Assembly: GCF_043099315.1 (NCBI RefSeq) | Contig: NZ_CP170746.1 | DNA: 64,000 nt | Reading direction: 5' to 3' (one strand) | Origin: Chlorogloeopsis fritschii | Lineage (GTDB): Bacteria > Cyanobacteriota > Cyanobacteriia > Cyanobacteriales > Nostocaceae | Shown: one piece after another, positions 33,032 through 42,428 of the stretch | Layout: each line of letters opens with the position of its first letter | Numbering within the stretch: the stretch's first letter is position 1 | Notes under the pieces: generated by a model | What the model was told of the DNA's origin: nothing | Databases searched by the model: none | Seen by the model: only the letters and a program-made list of their open reading frames with translations | Program-made: the position numbers and the translations under genes

Positions 33032-34369
33032 ATGAGAAGTTTGTTAATGCATAGTCCGGTTGTCATTGCAGCTGGCTGGATTGGGGCATATTTGTTCATC
33101 ACCCTCTTACCCTTATTAATTCTGCTCATCTATCCCCCACTAACAGGAGGAGGTGTTTGGACTGACTTTTCGGTTGCTTTGGGTTTCATTGCTTTGGCTA
33201 TGATGGCATTGCAATTTGCTCTTACTGCCCGTATTAATCGTGTAGAAGCTTCCTACGGTATTGATATTATCCTCCAGTTTCACCGCTACATCTCGTTGGT
33301 AGCATTTGCATTCATTCTCATCCATCCGCTGATTTTGTTCATAGTCCAGCCAGAAACACTACAACTATTAAACGTTTTTACAGCGCCGTGGCGAGCTAGA
33401 ATGGCCGTTACGGCAACTTTGGCGTTGATAGCACTAGTTGTTACTACTATCTGGCGACAGCAACTGAAGATACCTTACGAACCCTGGCGCACTTCTCATG
33501 GAGTTTTGGCAGTCTTAACAGTTGGTTTGGGATTAGGACACGCTATCGGTGTGGGTAATTACTTAGGACTGTTTTGGAAGGCTGTATTGTGGACAGCGAT
33601 CGCTCTCGTCGCCCTGTGGTTGCTAGTTTATGTGCGTCTGGTGAAACCTTGGTTCATGCTCAAAAAACCATATCTAGTAGAGGAAGTACGACCCGAACGC
33701 GGTAATGTATGGACACTTGCACTAAGACCGAGAGGACACGAAGGTTTTCGCTTCCAACCCGGACAATTTGCCTGGATTACCCTCGACATATCTCCATTTC
33801 GGATGCGAGAACATCCCTTTTCCATGTCTTCTAGTGGAGAACACCCTGAGAAAATAGAGTTCAGTATCAAAGCTTTAGGAGACTTTACCAACACCATCAA
33901 AGACGTCAAACCAGGAACAAAAGCTTTTTTAGATGGGCCATACGGAGTATTTACCACAGATCGATATGAAGATTCAGCCGGTTTTGTTCTAATTGCTGGG
34001 GGTATCGGCATTACACCGATAATCAGTATGCTGGTAACTGCTGCCGAACGTAAAGATGATCGCCCCTACTTAGTAATTTATGCCAGCAAAACTTGGGATG
34101 ATGTCACCTTTCGCGAAGAACTAGAAGATTTGAAGAAAAAGCTAGACTTAAATATCATCCATGTTCTAAGAGAACCACCCGAAGACTGGTCAGGAGAAAA
34201 AGGCTATGTAGACAAGGAACTTTTGGAGCGATACATACCCAAACGACGCGCCACACGGCAATACTTTATCTGTGCATCGCCCAAGATGATGGATCAAGTA
34301 GAATTAGCTTTACATGACCTTGGAGTTCCACCTACGAACATTCATATGGAACACTTCAATCTTGTTTAA
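33032..34369 (+). CDS. Ferric reductase-like transmembrane flavoprotein
   Basis: 445 residues: a six-helix ferric-reductase-like membrane domain (1-210) with histidine pairs (LQFHRYISLVAF, ILIHPLILF, WRTSHGVLAVL, LGLGHAIGV) for two hemes, then an FAD-binding domain (FRFQPGQFAWITL, MREHPFSMSSS) and an NAD(P)-binding domain (VLIAGGIGITPIISML, QYFICASPKMMDQ). AAAGGTGGC ribosome site. Cytochrome b-type transmembrane electron transfer to iron or oxygen; direction and acceptor unknown. Confidence 0.85.
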   Translation: MRSLLMHSPVVIAAGWIGAYLFITLLPLLILLIYPPLTGGGVWTDFSVALGFIALAMMALQFALTARINRVEASYGIDIILQFHRYISLVAFAFILIHPLILFIVQPETLQLLNVFTAPWRARMAVTATLALIALVVTTIWRQQLKIPYEPWRTSHGVLAVLTVGLGLGHAIGVGNYLGLFWKAVLWTAIALVALWLLVYVRLVKPWFMLKKPYLVEEVRPERGNVWTLALRPRGHEGFRFQPGQFAWITLDISPFRMREHPFSMSSSGEHPEKIEFSIKALGDFTNTIKDVKPGTKAFLDGPYGVFTTDRYEDSAGFVLIAGGIGITPIISMLVTAAERKDDRPYLVIYASKTWDDVTFREELEDLKKKLDLNIIHVLREPPEDWSGEKGYVDKELLERYIPKRRATRQYFICASPKMMDQVELALHDLGVPPTNIHMEHFNLV

Positions 34370-34480
34370 TTGAGTTCAGAACGGCGAATTGATGTCGAAG
34401 ATATTCCCTAAATCAGAGATATTTATGTTAAACCCGCACATATAGTATTTAGTAGTAAATTTGCGCAACCAATAATAACT

Positions 34481-34630
34481 ATGCGTTATAGCATCATGCT
34501 TCAAATTGTCACAGGCATCACCCTAATTTTACTTGGGGGTGGAGCTTTGTTCGCTTGGATACAAAACCGTCCCGTAGAAACTACAGAAGTAAATGGAAAT
34601 AGAAATCTAACTACAATTTCCTCAGATTAG
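34481..34630 (+). CDS. Small single-helix membrane protein (49 aa)
   Basis: MRYSIMLQIVTGITLILLGG then GALFAWIQNRPVETTE and a polar tail ending TISSD. One clear transmembrane segment near residues 7-27. It stops 3 bp before the ATG of the following gene, so translation of the two is probably coupled. Not a family I know. Confidence 0.5.
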   Translation: MRYSIMLQIVTGITLILLGGGALFAWIQNRPVETTEVNGNRNLTTISSD

Positions 34631-34633
34631 ACA

Positions 34634-36079
34634 ATGGCAAAGTATACACCTCATTTTGAACGCCAACATCTTTGTCGAGAACGCCTCATTGCGATTATCG
34701 CCCTAATCAACTTGGTGTTAGTTTTTTTTAACGCTAGCTACCTATATGCACGGGATTTTTACCTACAAACTATCCCTGGACTTACCCGTTTTTACGATCC
34801 AATTAAGGGTATAAAACCTCATCCAGAAACTGTTAATTATCTAAAGCAGGTAGAAGCTTTAGAAGCACAGGTTGTGGCAACTGGATTGCAATCACCCCAA
34901 GTAGAAAATCAACTGGCACAAATGCGCCAAAGTAGTCTGCAAATAATTGAAGATAACCCATTTGCAGTAGGGAATAAAAGTAAAATTTTAGAAAAAGTTA
35001 AAGAAGAACTTCGACAAAGAACAGATGAAAACTTTGCTCGTGATGCTTTTACAACTTTTTGGAGTTCGGCTTACTTGCAGAGTAGAGGTTGGCAGCAAGA
35101 AATTAATTTTTGGAATTCTCAAATTCGCCCTTTAATTCAAACCAATTTCTATCGAGATATTAATAGATTTGGAAAATTTGTCGATTATTTTTGGCTACTC
35201 GACCTGTCATTTGTCATCGTATTTGCTCTCGATTTATTAACACGTATCCACTTTATTAAACGCCGTCATCCTGAAATAGGTTGGTTTCGAGCGCTATTGC
35301 GACGCTGGTATGATATTTTCTTGTTGTTGCCATTTTGGCGATGGCTGCGAGTAATTCCTGTAACAATTCGTCTTTATCAAACAGATTTATTAAATCTAGA
35401 ACCTGTAAGAGCAGAAGCTCAACGTGATTTTGTCATCAGCTTTGCCGCAGAATTGACAGAAATGGTAGGTATTCAGGTAATCGATCAAATCCAAGCATCG
35501 ATTCAACGCGGAGATGTAACCACCTGGTTGTTTCATCCTGAGTCTCGCCAACCTTATGTGCAGGTCAATAATACAAATGAAGTTCACGCACTCACTACCC
35601 GTCTAGTTAATGTTAGTGTTTATGATGTTCTTCCAAAAGTGCAACCAGACATTGAAGACTTATTGCACCATAGCATTACTAGCACTCTTAACCAATTGCC
35701 AGCTTGGCAACAATTGCAGTACTTTCCTGGTTTGAACAATTTCCCATCTCAACTAACAGAAAATTTGTCAAAATCCGTATCTCAAATCGCATACAAAAAT
35801 TTGATTAATGTCATAGAAGATCCAGTTTTAGCAGAGATTACTTCCCGCTTAGGTAGTAATTTTCGTGAGGCGTTAGAAAAAGAGTTACAGAAAAAACACA
35901 ATGTTCAGGAAATTCAAACTTTACTGATAGATTTACTGGAAGAAATCAAAATTAATTACGTTAAAGGCATTCAAGAAGTTGGAATTGAACAACTCATTGA
36001 TGAGGCCGAGCAATTACATTACAGAATTAAATCTTACTCTAAGATAGCCTCTGGTTCTATTGTTAAGAAAAGCAACTAA
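34634..36079 (+). CDS. Conserved membrane protein with voltage-sensor-like helices
   Basis: 481 residues. Hydrophobic helix at about 17-37, a long soluble helical region, then two or three hydrophobic segments at 185-250 with FVDYFWLLDLSFVIVFALDL and RRWYDIFLLLPFWRWLRVIP, whose arginine spacing resembles an S3-S4 voltage-sensor pair. The C-terminal 220 residues are soluble and helical. Homologues seem to be cyanobacterial and uncharacterised. The sensor resemblance is visual only. Confidence 0.55.
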   Translation: MAKYTPHFERQHLCRERLIAIIALINLVLVFFNASYLYARDFYLQTIPGLTRFYDPIKGIKPHPETVNYLKQVEALEAQVVATGLQSPQVENQLAQMRQSSLQIIEDNPFAVGNKSKILEKVKEELRQRTDENFARDAFTTFWSSAYLQSRGWQQEINFWNSQIRPLIQTNFYRDINRFGKFVDYFWLLDLSFVIVFALDLLTRIHFIKRRHPEIGWFRALLRRWYDIFLLLPFWRWLRVIPVTIRLYQTDLLNLEPVRAEAQRDFVISFAAELTEMVGIQVIDQIQASIQRGDVTTWLFHPESRQPYVQVNNTNEVHALTTRLVNVSVYDVLPKVQPDIEDLLHHSITSTLNQLPAWQQLQYFPGLNNFPSQLTENLSKSVSQIAYKNLINVIEDPVLAEITSRLGSNFREALEKELQKKHNVQEIQTLLIDLLEEIKINYVKGIQEVGIEQLIDEAEQLHYRIKSYSKIASGSIVKKSN

Positions 36080-36085
36080 TAATGT

Positions 36086-36859
36086 TTAGTCTATAGGCAA
36101 GTTATTCGGATCAATGCCCTGAGATTGCAAAAAGGCTATGAGCTTTTCTTTTTGCTGACGCTCTTGTTCGGCGCGCTGACGCTCTTGTTCGGCGCGCTGG
36201 CGTTCTTGTTCAATCAATTCCACTGCCCACGGTAACAAATTACCTGTCCGCTCCCACCACCGCAACCAATAACCAGTTCGGGCTTCTTTTGTTCCTTGCC
36301 AAGTTCCCAAAAATAAGCCCATTGAATCAACCCAATGACGACCATTTTCATCTGGCAGTTTTAGTTCATAGCGTCTATTTTCTAGTTGATAAAATTCCAA
36401 CAAACCAACCTTAGGGTCAAAAATTACATATATGGGAGCCTGCAAAATTTGCTCGTAAAAAAACCATTTTCCTGGTGGATAGGTTCGTTTTACCGAATAT
36501 TCTTCCCCCTGATTATCAGATAAAAATTCCATCACCACCGCAGGCACATCCCCTTCTAAATTGGGGGTGTAGCTTTTGCGTTCTCCTAAAACTTGATTTA
36601 CGCAAGGAACATAAAGCCAATCCGGTGCTTTAACAATAAATTGCCCATTTACAGTCGCGCAAAGACCAAAATTGGAAGCAATCAACATCTGGGGTTGGAT
36701 GAAACCACTGATTTCTAAACTTTCACGCAAAGCACCAGCCAAAATTGGCTGACCTGTATTTTCCACTGGTTCATCCTCTAATTGAAAATCGTCGGGCAAT
36801 GCTTCCCACGATATTACCAGTTCAGTTGGCGATTTAGTTGCACCAAGTTGGGTTGCCAT
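36086..36859 (-). CDS. Uma2 family protein with charged coiled C-terminus
   Basis: Start placed at ATG 36859 (MATQLGATKSPTELVISWEA), which fits homologues; the frame is open to 36991. Uma2-type core: LIASNFGLCATVNGQFIVKA, PDWLYVPCV, VVMEFLSD, YVIFDPKVGLLEFY. Residues beyond 200 contain three copies of RQRAEQE, a short coiled coil, ending LIAFLQSQGIDPNNLPID. Function unproven. Confidence 0.8.
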   Translation of the reverse strand: MATQLGATKSPTELVISWEALPDDFQLEDEPVENTGQPILAGALRESLEISGFIQPQMLIASNFGLCATVNGQFIVKAPDWLYVPCVNQVLGERKSYTPNLEGDVPAVVMEFLSDNQGEEYSVKRTYPPGKWFFYEQILQAPIYVIFDPKVGLLEFYQLENRRYELKLPDENGRHWVDSMGLFLGTWQGTKEARTGYWLRWWERTGNLLPWAVELIEQERQRAEQERQRAEQERQQKEKLIAFLQSQGIDPNNLPID

Positions 36860-37136
36860 AAAGACTGCCTTTGGTCGATTTGTTTTTATTTTATCGTTGT
36901 CAGTTGGTGTCATACTAATTCGTACAGGAAGCTTTGCTGCTGTATTCAAAAGGAAGTTTGGTATTACACCCAGTGAGTGTTTGTCAGGCAAAAAGAATAT
37001 TTTTGGCGGATCGTGTCGTTTCGCAGATGTAATGCCGTTTTACACTAGACTTACCCAATAATACCTCTCTACACTAAGCCTGATTGCAATTATCTACATA
37101 TCTCCGGCAAAATACTTCCCAAACCGTTCGCAATGT

Positions 37137-37778
37137 ATGACTATTCTAAGCACTTTGCTCTCCTTATTTCCTGCTTTGGTAATATTAATGGCATTCATAT
37201 CTTTCCTCTTTATTTGCTTTCTACCAAGTATATTTAGTGTTGCTGCTTTGTTTTTTTCTTTGTATGTATTTCCCTTGTTAGTATACAAAATACATGAAAA
37301 GTTTTACCCTCTTCAAGAAGGAATCAGCTATTTACTAGGTAAAAATTACTCTCCTTGGTGGGGCACTCATCAAATACAAATTATATATATTACCTTTCCG
37401 GCATTAGAGGCTGGATTGCGCCTCATTCCTGGTGCTTTTTCTTTCTGGCTAAGGTTGTGGGGAGCAAAAGTTGGTAAAAATGTTTATTGGACACCCCATC
37501 TCGAAATTGCCAATCGCTCGTTATTAGAAATAGGTGATAATGTAGTTTTTGGTCATAGAATCGGTATTTATTCCCATGTTATCAAACCTAAAAAACAAGA
37601 CTTAATGTTGTATGTTAAAAAAGTAAAAATTGGCAGTAATGTGTTTTTGGGAGCTGGCTCTTATATTGGCCCTGGCGTGCAAATTGTAGATGAAAATTTT
37701 GTAGCTGCTGGTAGCTATTTGTATCCAAATCAAGTAGTGAAAAATATCTCAAACACGGTAACAGGGTTAGGGGAATAG
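37137..37778 (+). CDS. Left-handed beta-helix acyltransferase, membrane-anchored
   Basis: 213 residues. Two hydrophobic helices in the first 55 residues, then hexapeptide-repeat turns (VGKNVYWTPHLEIANRSLLE, IGDNVVFGHRIGIY, IGSNVFLGAGSYIGPGVQIV). Similar to WcaF/LacA-type O-acetyltransferases, but the N-terminal membrane part suggests a lipid or envelope glycan acceptor. No neighbours indicate the substrate. Confidence 0.65.
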   Translation: MTILSTLLSLFPALVILMAFISFLFICFLPSIFSVAALFFSLYVFPLLVYKIHEKFYPLQEGISYLLGKNYSPWWGTHQIQIIYITFPALEAGLRLIPGAFSFWLRLWGAKVGKNVYWTPHLEIANRSLLEIGDNVVFGHRIGIYSHVIKPKKQDLMLYVKKVKIGSNVFLGAGSYIGPGVQIVDENFVAAGSYLYPNQVVKNISNTVTGLGE

Positions 37779-37801
37779 GAAATAGAATATATGATTTATC
37801 A

Positions 37802-38545
37802 TTATCTTCTAGTTGAGAGGGGTCTAAAACCCTTACTTGTCCCATATCGTACAGTCCGAAATTCTACGTGATTTGTGCTGGGATTGTAGAGAGTATATGT
37901 TGCTTCTCCTGGAGTCTTTCCAACGTTGCCTACCCCAATGATTTGACGTGGGGTGAGGTTGACTGTTTGGGGAGATGCTTTACTATCAAGGGTTGTAACT
38001 CTTGCGGTGATGGAACCTGCTTGCAGTTGATATTGAAAAGTTAAACCAGAACGACCGCAAAATAAATTATGAGCTTGCATTCGCATGAGGCGATCGCACA
38101 TAATTATTGGAGAAGTTTCTGGGGTGAGTTCCTCATCTACAGATACCGTTGTGCCATGAATTAACAAACAATCCAGTTCAAAAAACCCAAAATCAAGGCT
38201 TCTGATCCATTGCACAGTTTGACGTGAGACACACTCCCACAGCAATTTAACGGTTTCTACTCCATATTTTGCCATCAACTCAGTGGGTTCACCGATTGCA
38301 CCAAGCCCATGCAAAATCAAACACTGTTCTTCCCACCATCCTTTGCAAACCAAAGGTTCTAATTCTCCAAATTGGGGTTGACGTACAAGTTCTATCAACT
38401 GTTCAGATTCTCGTGTTGGCCCCACTATATCGCCAAGAATATATAATGCTTCAATTGAACGAATTTGACGCTGAATATCTGTCATTACTGCTTTATAAGC
38501 TGCCAAATTACCTTCAATTCCACTTAAAATTGCCCATTTAGTCAT
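37802..38545 (-). CDS. Metallophosphoesterase homologue lacking metal ligands
   Basis: 247 residues aligning along its length with the next upstream gene. The family motifs are altered: D-x-H-x-N is SGIEGN, GDxVG is kept (LGDIVGP), the GNHD-like block is KGWWEEQ, and the GHTH block is CGRSG. Without these histidines and aspartates it is unlikely to be an active phosphatase. It could be a regulatory or structural paralogue. ATG at 38545. Confidence 0.65.
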   Translation of the reverse strand: MTKWAILSGIEGNLAAYKAVMTDIQRQIRSIEALYILGDIVGPTRESEQLIELVRQPQFGELEPLVCKGWWEEQCLILHGLGAIGEPTELMAKYGVETVKLLWECVSRQTVQWIRSLDFGFFELDCLLIHGTTVSVDEELTPETSPIIMCDRLMRMQAHNLFCGRSGLTFQYQLQAGSITARVTTLDSKASPQTVNLTPRQIIGVGNVGKTPGEATYTLYNPSTNHVEFRTVRYGTSKGFRPLSTRR

Positions 38546-38580
38546 AAAAAAATAATTTGTTCTTACTAACCACTAACTAC

Positions 38581-38651
38581 TGTACGGGCGGGTTTAGAAG
38601 ATAAATTATCCGTTTGAACGGCAAGATTATCAACAAAACCCGCTCCTACTA
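38581..38651. repeat. Palindromic TAGGGGCGGGTTT element, copy 3
   Basis: TGTACGGGCGGGTTTAG and AAAACCCGCTCCTACTA flank an inner stem (TTATCCGTTTGAACGG region). Located between the two metallophosphoesterase genes. Confidence 0.6.
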
Positions 38652-38656
38652 ACCCA

Positions 38657-39469
38657 TCACCTAGTACAAATATGAGTAGGATCGTCAGCCCTTTCTGCAT
38701 ATTCCAAACCATGCGCTAAACGCCAAGCAAAAATTGCAGGTAAGCCCTTTTCAATAATTGCTGCACAAGTTTTTTGGTAATTATAGGGTATTTCTCTGAG
38801 TGTTACTTCTTGAGTATTAATATCATAAATTACATAAGTTGCATTTGGTCGTCCATGCCGTGGTTCTCCGACTGAACCAACGTTGACTATCTGCTTCATT
38901 GAAGCATAAAATTTTTTTTGCTGTTCTTCTTTTCCTTTACTTTTAATACTAATTTTTAAGTTGACTGCATCTAATATACGAACATAAGGTACATGAGTAT
39001 GTCCACAAAATAGAACATCTGCACCTGTAGAAAGAACTCTTTCTAATGCTAAAAAAGCATCTACTTCTGGCAATAAATATTCATGGTTGCTATGGGGACT
39101 ACCATGAACAAAAGTGAGATTGCCTTCACGTAAACTATAGGGTAATTCTGCTAAAAAATTGCGATTTTCTGAATTAATTTCTTTATTTGTCCACTCGTGA
39201 GCTAACTTGCCACGTTTTTCAGCTATTAATGACGGATAACTACACTCACAAGCATTTAAGCCCTCAACAATATCTTCATCCCAACAACCTACACAGGTGG
39301 GAATATTTAACGAGCGAATTTTTTCTACTACTTCATTAGGATAAGGGCCATAGCCAACTAAATCACCCACACAAAAGATTTTTTCAGCTTTTTGTTGATC
39401 GATATCTAGCAAAACGGCATCTAAGGCTTCGATATTGCCGTGAATACAGGATATGACTGCTATTTTCAC
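38657..39469 (-). CDS. Metallophosphoesterase (YfcE-like)
   Basis: 270 residues. Motifs: ISCIHGNIEALDAV (first Asp replaced by Cys, His kept), GDLVGYGPYPNEVV, VGCWDEDI, FVHGSPHSNHEY, LFCGHTHVPYV and VNVGSVGEPRHGRP. Retains most metal ligands, so probably active. Overlaps the upstream GTPase gene by 4 bp (ATGA), forming an operon with it. Confidence 0.8.
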   Translation of the reverse strand: MKIAVISCIHGNIEALDAVLLDIDQQKAEKIFCVGDLVGYGPYPNEVVEKIRSLNIPTCVGCWDEDIVEGLNACECSYPSLIAEKRGKLAHEWTNKEINSENRNFLAELPYSLREGNLTFVHGSPHSNHEYLLPEVDAFLALERVLSTGADVLFCGHTHVPYVRILDAVNLKISIKSKGKEEQQKKFYASMKQIVNVGSVGEPRHGRPNATYVIYDINTQEVTLREIPYNYQKTCAAIIEKGLPAIFAWRLAHGLEYAERADDPTHICTR

Positions 39470-40257
39470 GCTTTTGTCTCCTCTAATAGAGTTTCTTTTA
39501 CCTGTTGTTGGTAATGCAAAATTGCAGCTTCAGATAAACAGCAATCTTCCAATGTTTGGCGCAAGGAAGCTTCATCTAAGTTATTTCCCAGCACTTCTAA
39601 ACCACTGAAACTTTGGGGTATCCCATCCAAGTGACGAGGAAGATCTAATTCGAGAAAATCTGTGGAAGGAACACCCGCCACAAAATCAGCGTAAAGCGAT
39701 CGCCCGTCAGGAACATTAAAAATTCCCTTAGCACGGGTAACTGTTCCATAAGCTCCGTGGGTGATTTCGTACCACAATTCGTGTAAACTGTCTTCGTCTA
39801 TCACTTGACCTGTGCTGGATGCCCGCCATAATTTAGCTTGGGCAAAACTAGTTTGGGTGTCTGCACCAATAACTATCTCGTCAGCCCAAACATGGTACTC
39901 AGAATCTTGGAGGTGTGGCGGCACAAGGGCAACAGCGTGATAAGTTAGGTTGTCTAATATTTGCGCGATCGCACTCAATTCTAAATAAAAGCCAAGTTCA
40001 ATATAGACAACATTTGCTACTGCTAAGTGCTTAAAAAACTCAACCTCTTGTCCATCGCCAAAAACTTTAACTTTGGGTAATTCCGTCGCTAGGCGCGTTT
40101 TATCGATAGGAACATTGCCCACACCAGGACTGAAATACACTATATTTTCATCACTAAAGCGAAATTTCTCGTCTTTATTAGCTAGCTGTTGGTAAATCCA
40201 GGTAGTTTTGCCACACCCAGCCAAGCCGGCAACAACAGTAATAATTGGATTACTCAT
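39466..40257 (-). CDS. CobW/G3E-like P-loop GTPase
   Basis: 263 residues. Walker A is VAGLAGCGKTTWIYQQL at about 9-25. The C-terminal half resembles CobW C-domains. No CxCC metal motif is visible, unlike the COG0523 protein at 45.5-46.6 kb. Together with the phosphoesterases and the nearby Zur gene it may take part in metal handling; the role is inference. Confidence 0.65.
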   Translation of the reverse strand: MSNPIITVVAGLAGCGKTTWIYQQLANKDEKFRFSDENIVYFSPGVGNVPIDKTRLATELPKVKVFGDGQEVEFFKHLAVANVVYIELGFYLELSAIAQILDNLTYHAVALVPPHLQDSEYHVWADEIVIGADTQTSFAQAKLWRASSTGQVIDEDSLHELWYEITHGAYGTVTRAKGIFNVPDGRSLYADFVAGVPSTDFLELDLPRHLDGIPQSFSGLEVLGNNLDEASLRQTLEDCCLSEAAILHYQQQVKETLLEETKA

Positions 40258-40374
40258 AAATCAGACTCATAAATAATCATTGGCGATAAGTAATGTCAAA
40301 ATCTTTGTACCAGACGCGATATATCGTGTCTGAGTATCCGGATTCATACCACGATTCAGCAATGCCAAATTTCT

Positions 40375-40440
40375 TAATGCCCAATACCTAGTCACCTATC
40401 CCCTGTCCCCTGTTCCCTGTCACCTATCCCCTATCCCTTA
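40375..40440. repeat. CCTATCCCCTGTCCC heptamer array
   Basis: CACCTATCCCCTGTCCCCTG and further CCCTGTTCCCTGTCACCTAT units just beyond the flavoprotein stop. Short tandem repeat of the same class as in the nif cluster. Confidence 0.55.
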
Positions 40441-41679
40441 TGCACTTCTAGGATGCGAAAGCGCGATTGTTGACTTCACAATTGCTGGAACAATCTTCTC
40501 ACTCGCCATTCTCGCACCAGATAAATTTCGCGCAGTTGGCCCGACTTGTAAAGTTGCTAACCCACCCATTAAGAATAATTCACAACCCGGAACGCGCAAA
40601 TATTCATCCAAAACTGGCAATCCCTTAACTATCTTAATTGGATATGCTTCCAAAACTTCTTGTAATAAGACCTCAGATGTAACATCAAATTTAGTGCCTG
40701 TAGAAAGCCAAATTCTACTATACTCATGCTGACTACTATCACTGCATTTGACTCGCCAAGTCTCACCCATCCACTCAGCCTGAATTACTTGACAGTTTTC
40801 ATCAATCCTAAGATTACCGTTGCGTACTTCTCGTCGCAGTTGCATAGCGATCGCTGGTGTCATAGAACCGCCATTACGAGCTTCCAAAATCATCGCCAAG
40901 CGCTTCTCGTAATCTTGTTCTGCAAAAAATCCTTTCAAATATTTTGGCCCTAACCAACCTGGTTCGGCATCAAATAATTTTTGTTGTAACTGTCGCCGCA
41001 TCATCAAGTGGACTTTCGCACCACGAGAAATAGCACCCACTGCTAAATGCCCGCTCGTTAAACCACCACCAACAATTAATACTCTTTCACCTGTTAGACA
41101 TAATTTACGTAAATCCACTGAAGTTGAGTGGCAAATTCTATCGCGTGGATACTCCGGCTCTATCTGGGTTACCCAGTCGGGAATTTGCAATTTCCCGTTG
41201 CCCGTTGCCATTACTACCCGCCGCGCCGTAATTGATTGCCCATCTTGCAACCACAAGCGCAGACGGGGGCGCAAGGGATGAGGTAAAGGTTGAATACGTG
41301 TTACAGCCAGGGGAATCACCTGCTGTTGCAATGAAAAGCGGCAAATTACATCCTGACAAAAATCTTGGAATAACTGAGTTCCCGGCAAGTCGTAGGGAGG
41401 AAATAACTCACTAGAACGAGATTCAGCAAATTTACGCAACGCAAATGGGTTGGGATCGGGATGATGTACAGCTGGAGAACGTAAATGGGGGATTTCTAAA
41501 GCAGCAAATTGGCGCTGCCAGCGACTTATCCACTTGCCACTAGGGTCAAACACCAAAATTTTACCCCGCATAGTTTGCCGTTTTTGCAGTAAGTGGGTTA
41601 CCAATGTTAAAGCATGAGGCCCAGCACCGATAATTGCTAAGTCAGTTTTAGTAGGTAAGGATGGTTGAGTGTCTTCCAT
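40438..41679 (-). CDS. FAD/NAD(P)-binding oxidoreductase (lysine N6-hydroxylase/SidA-like)
   Basis: 413 residues. N-terminal FAD motif LAIIGAGPHALTLVTHLL, RHLRSPAVHHPDPNPFAL block, second nucleotide motif VLIVGGGLTSGHLAVGA, and ATGNG-type MATGNGKLQIPDW. This resembles flavin monooxygenase-like proteins. The ATG lies 12 bp from a long Zur-type palindrome shared with the divergent zur gene, so zinc-dependent control is likely. Substrate unknown. Confidence 0.75.
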   Translation of the reverse strand: MEDTQPSLPTKTDLAIIGAGPHALTLVTHLLQKRQTMRGKILVFDPSGKWISRWQRQFAALEIPHLRSPAVHHPDPNPFALRKFAESRSSELFPPYDLPGTQLFQDFCQDVICRFSLQQQVIPLAVTRIQPLPHPLRPRLRLWLQDGQSITARRVVMATGNGKLQIPDWVTQIEPEYPRDRICHSTSVDLRKLCLTGERVLIVGGGLTSGHLAVGAISRGAKVHLMMRRQLQQKLFDAEPGWLGPKYLKGFFAEQDYEKRLAMILEARNGGSMTPAIAMQLRREVRNGNLRIDENCQVIQAEWMGETWRVKCSDSSQHEYSRIWLSTGTKFDVTSEVLLQEVLEAYPIKIVKGLPVLDEYLRVPGCELFLMGGLATLQVGPTARNLSGARMASEKIVPAIVKSTIALSHPRSA

Positions 41680-41690
41680 CTTAATCAGAT

Positions 41691-41721
41691 TATGATTATG
41701 ATAATTATTATCATAATCATA
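41691..41721. promoter_or_regulatory. Zur operator, perfect 15-1-15 palindrome
   Basis: A 31-bp perfect inverted repeat centred on base 41706. Its core TGATAATTATTATCA (41699-41713) is the 7-1-7 box reported for cyanobacterial Zur. It lies between the divergent flavoprotein and zur genes and probably controls both, zur by autoregulation. Confidence 0.75.
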
Positions 41722-41774
41722 GCCTTGATAAAATTGTAAAGCCAGTTCTCAGTCGTTACCTACTTTTGTTGTGT

Positions 41775-42191
41775 ATGAGCAGTATTGGTGTAACATCTCG
41801 ACTAACTCGCTATCAACAGAGCATTTTGGAATTTCTAGAAAAACTTGAGTCCCCAATTTCTGCTCAGGATTTGTACGTGCAACTGCGCTCATCTCATCAA
41901 CGCTTGGGGTTGGCAACTGTTTATCGTGCGCTGGAAGTATTGAAGTTAAGGGGATTAGTACAAAGTCGTACCTCAGTTAAGGGTGAGTCTCAGTATAGCT
42001 TGGTGCAGCAACATCAGCACCATGTTGTATGTCTGCAATGCGGTAAGTCAATCCCCGTAGAGGCTTGTCCTGTTTGCGAACTAGAAACTCAATTACGTCA
42101 GTCTCTGTCGTTTAAGATTTACTATCACACCTTGGAGTTTTTTGGCTTGTGTGCGCCTTGTCAGTTGGAAGTTCCTCAATCTCTAGAATAA
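41775..42191 (+). CDS. zur: Fur-family regulator, Zur-like
   Basis: 138 residues from ATG 41775 (MSSIGVTSRLTRYQQSILEF); upstream TTG codons in frame are less likely. The winged helix is at about 10-85 (GLATVYRALEVLKLRGLV). The metal-binding half has QHQHHVVCLQCGK and ELETQLRQ, then LCAPCQLE: CxxC pairs for structural zinc and the HHH cluster of the sensing site. ArgR-type spacing and the TGATAATTATTATCA operator upstream favour Zur over Fur. Confidence 0.8.
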   Translation: MSSIGVTSRLTRYQQSILEFLEKLESPISAQDLYVQLRSSHQRLGLATVYRALEVLKLRGLVQSRTSVKGESQYSLVQQHQHHVVCLQCGKSIPVEACPVCELETQLRQSLSFKIYYHTLEFFGLCAPCQLEVPQSLE

Positions 42192-42428
42192 GGCTAGAGC
42201 TAATCGGATGCTAGACGAATTGAGTTCACACTTCTAAGTGACGATTTTGCATAATATCATGTCTGCTTAAAGACTTACTGTTTAGGCTGACGCACCAGAC
42301 GCGGGGAGATTTTAATGATAAGTGATTAGCCGGACTTGACATAACATAAAAATCAATACCTGTCATTCTTATATCTCGTCATTGACAAGATATTTAAACA
42401 GAAGCTGCAACACTACAGCTGAGAAACT

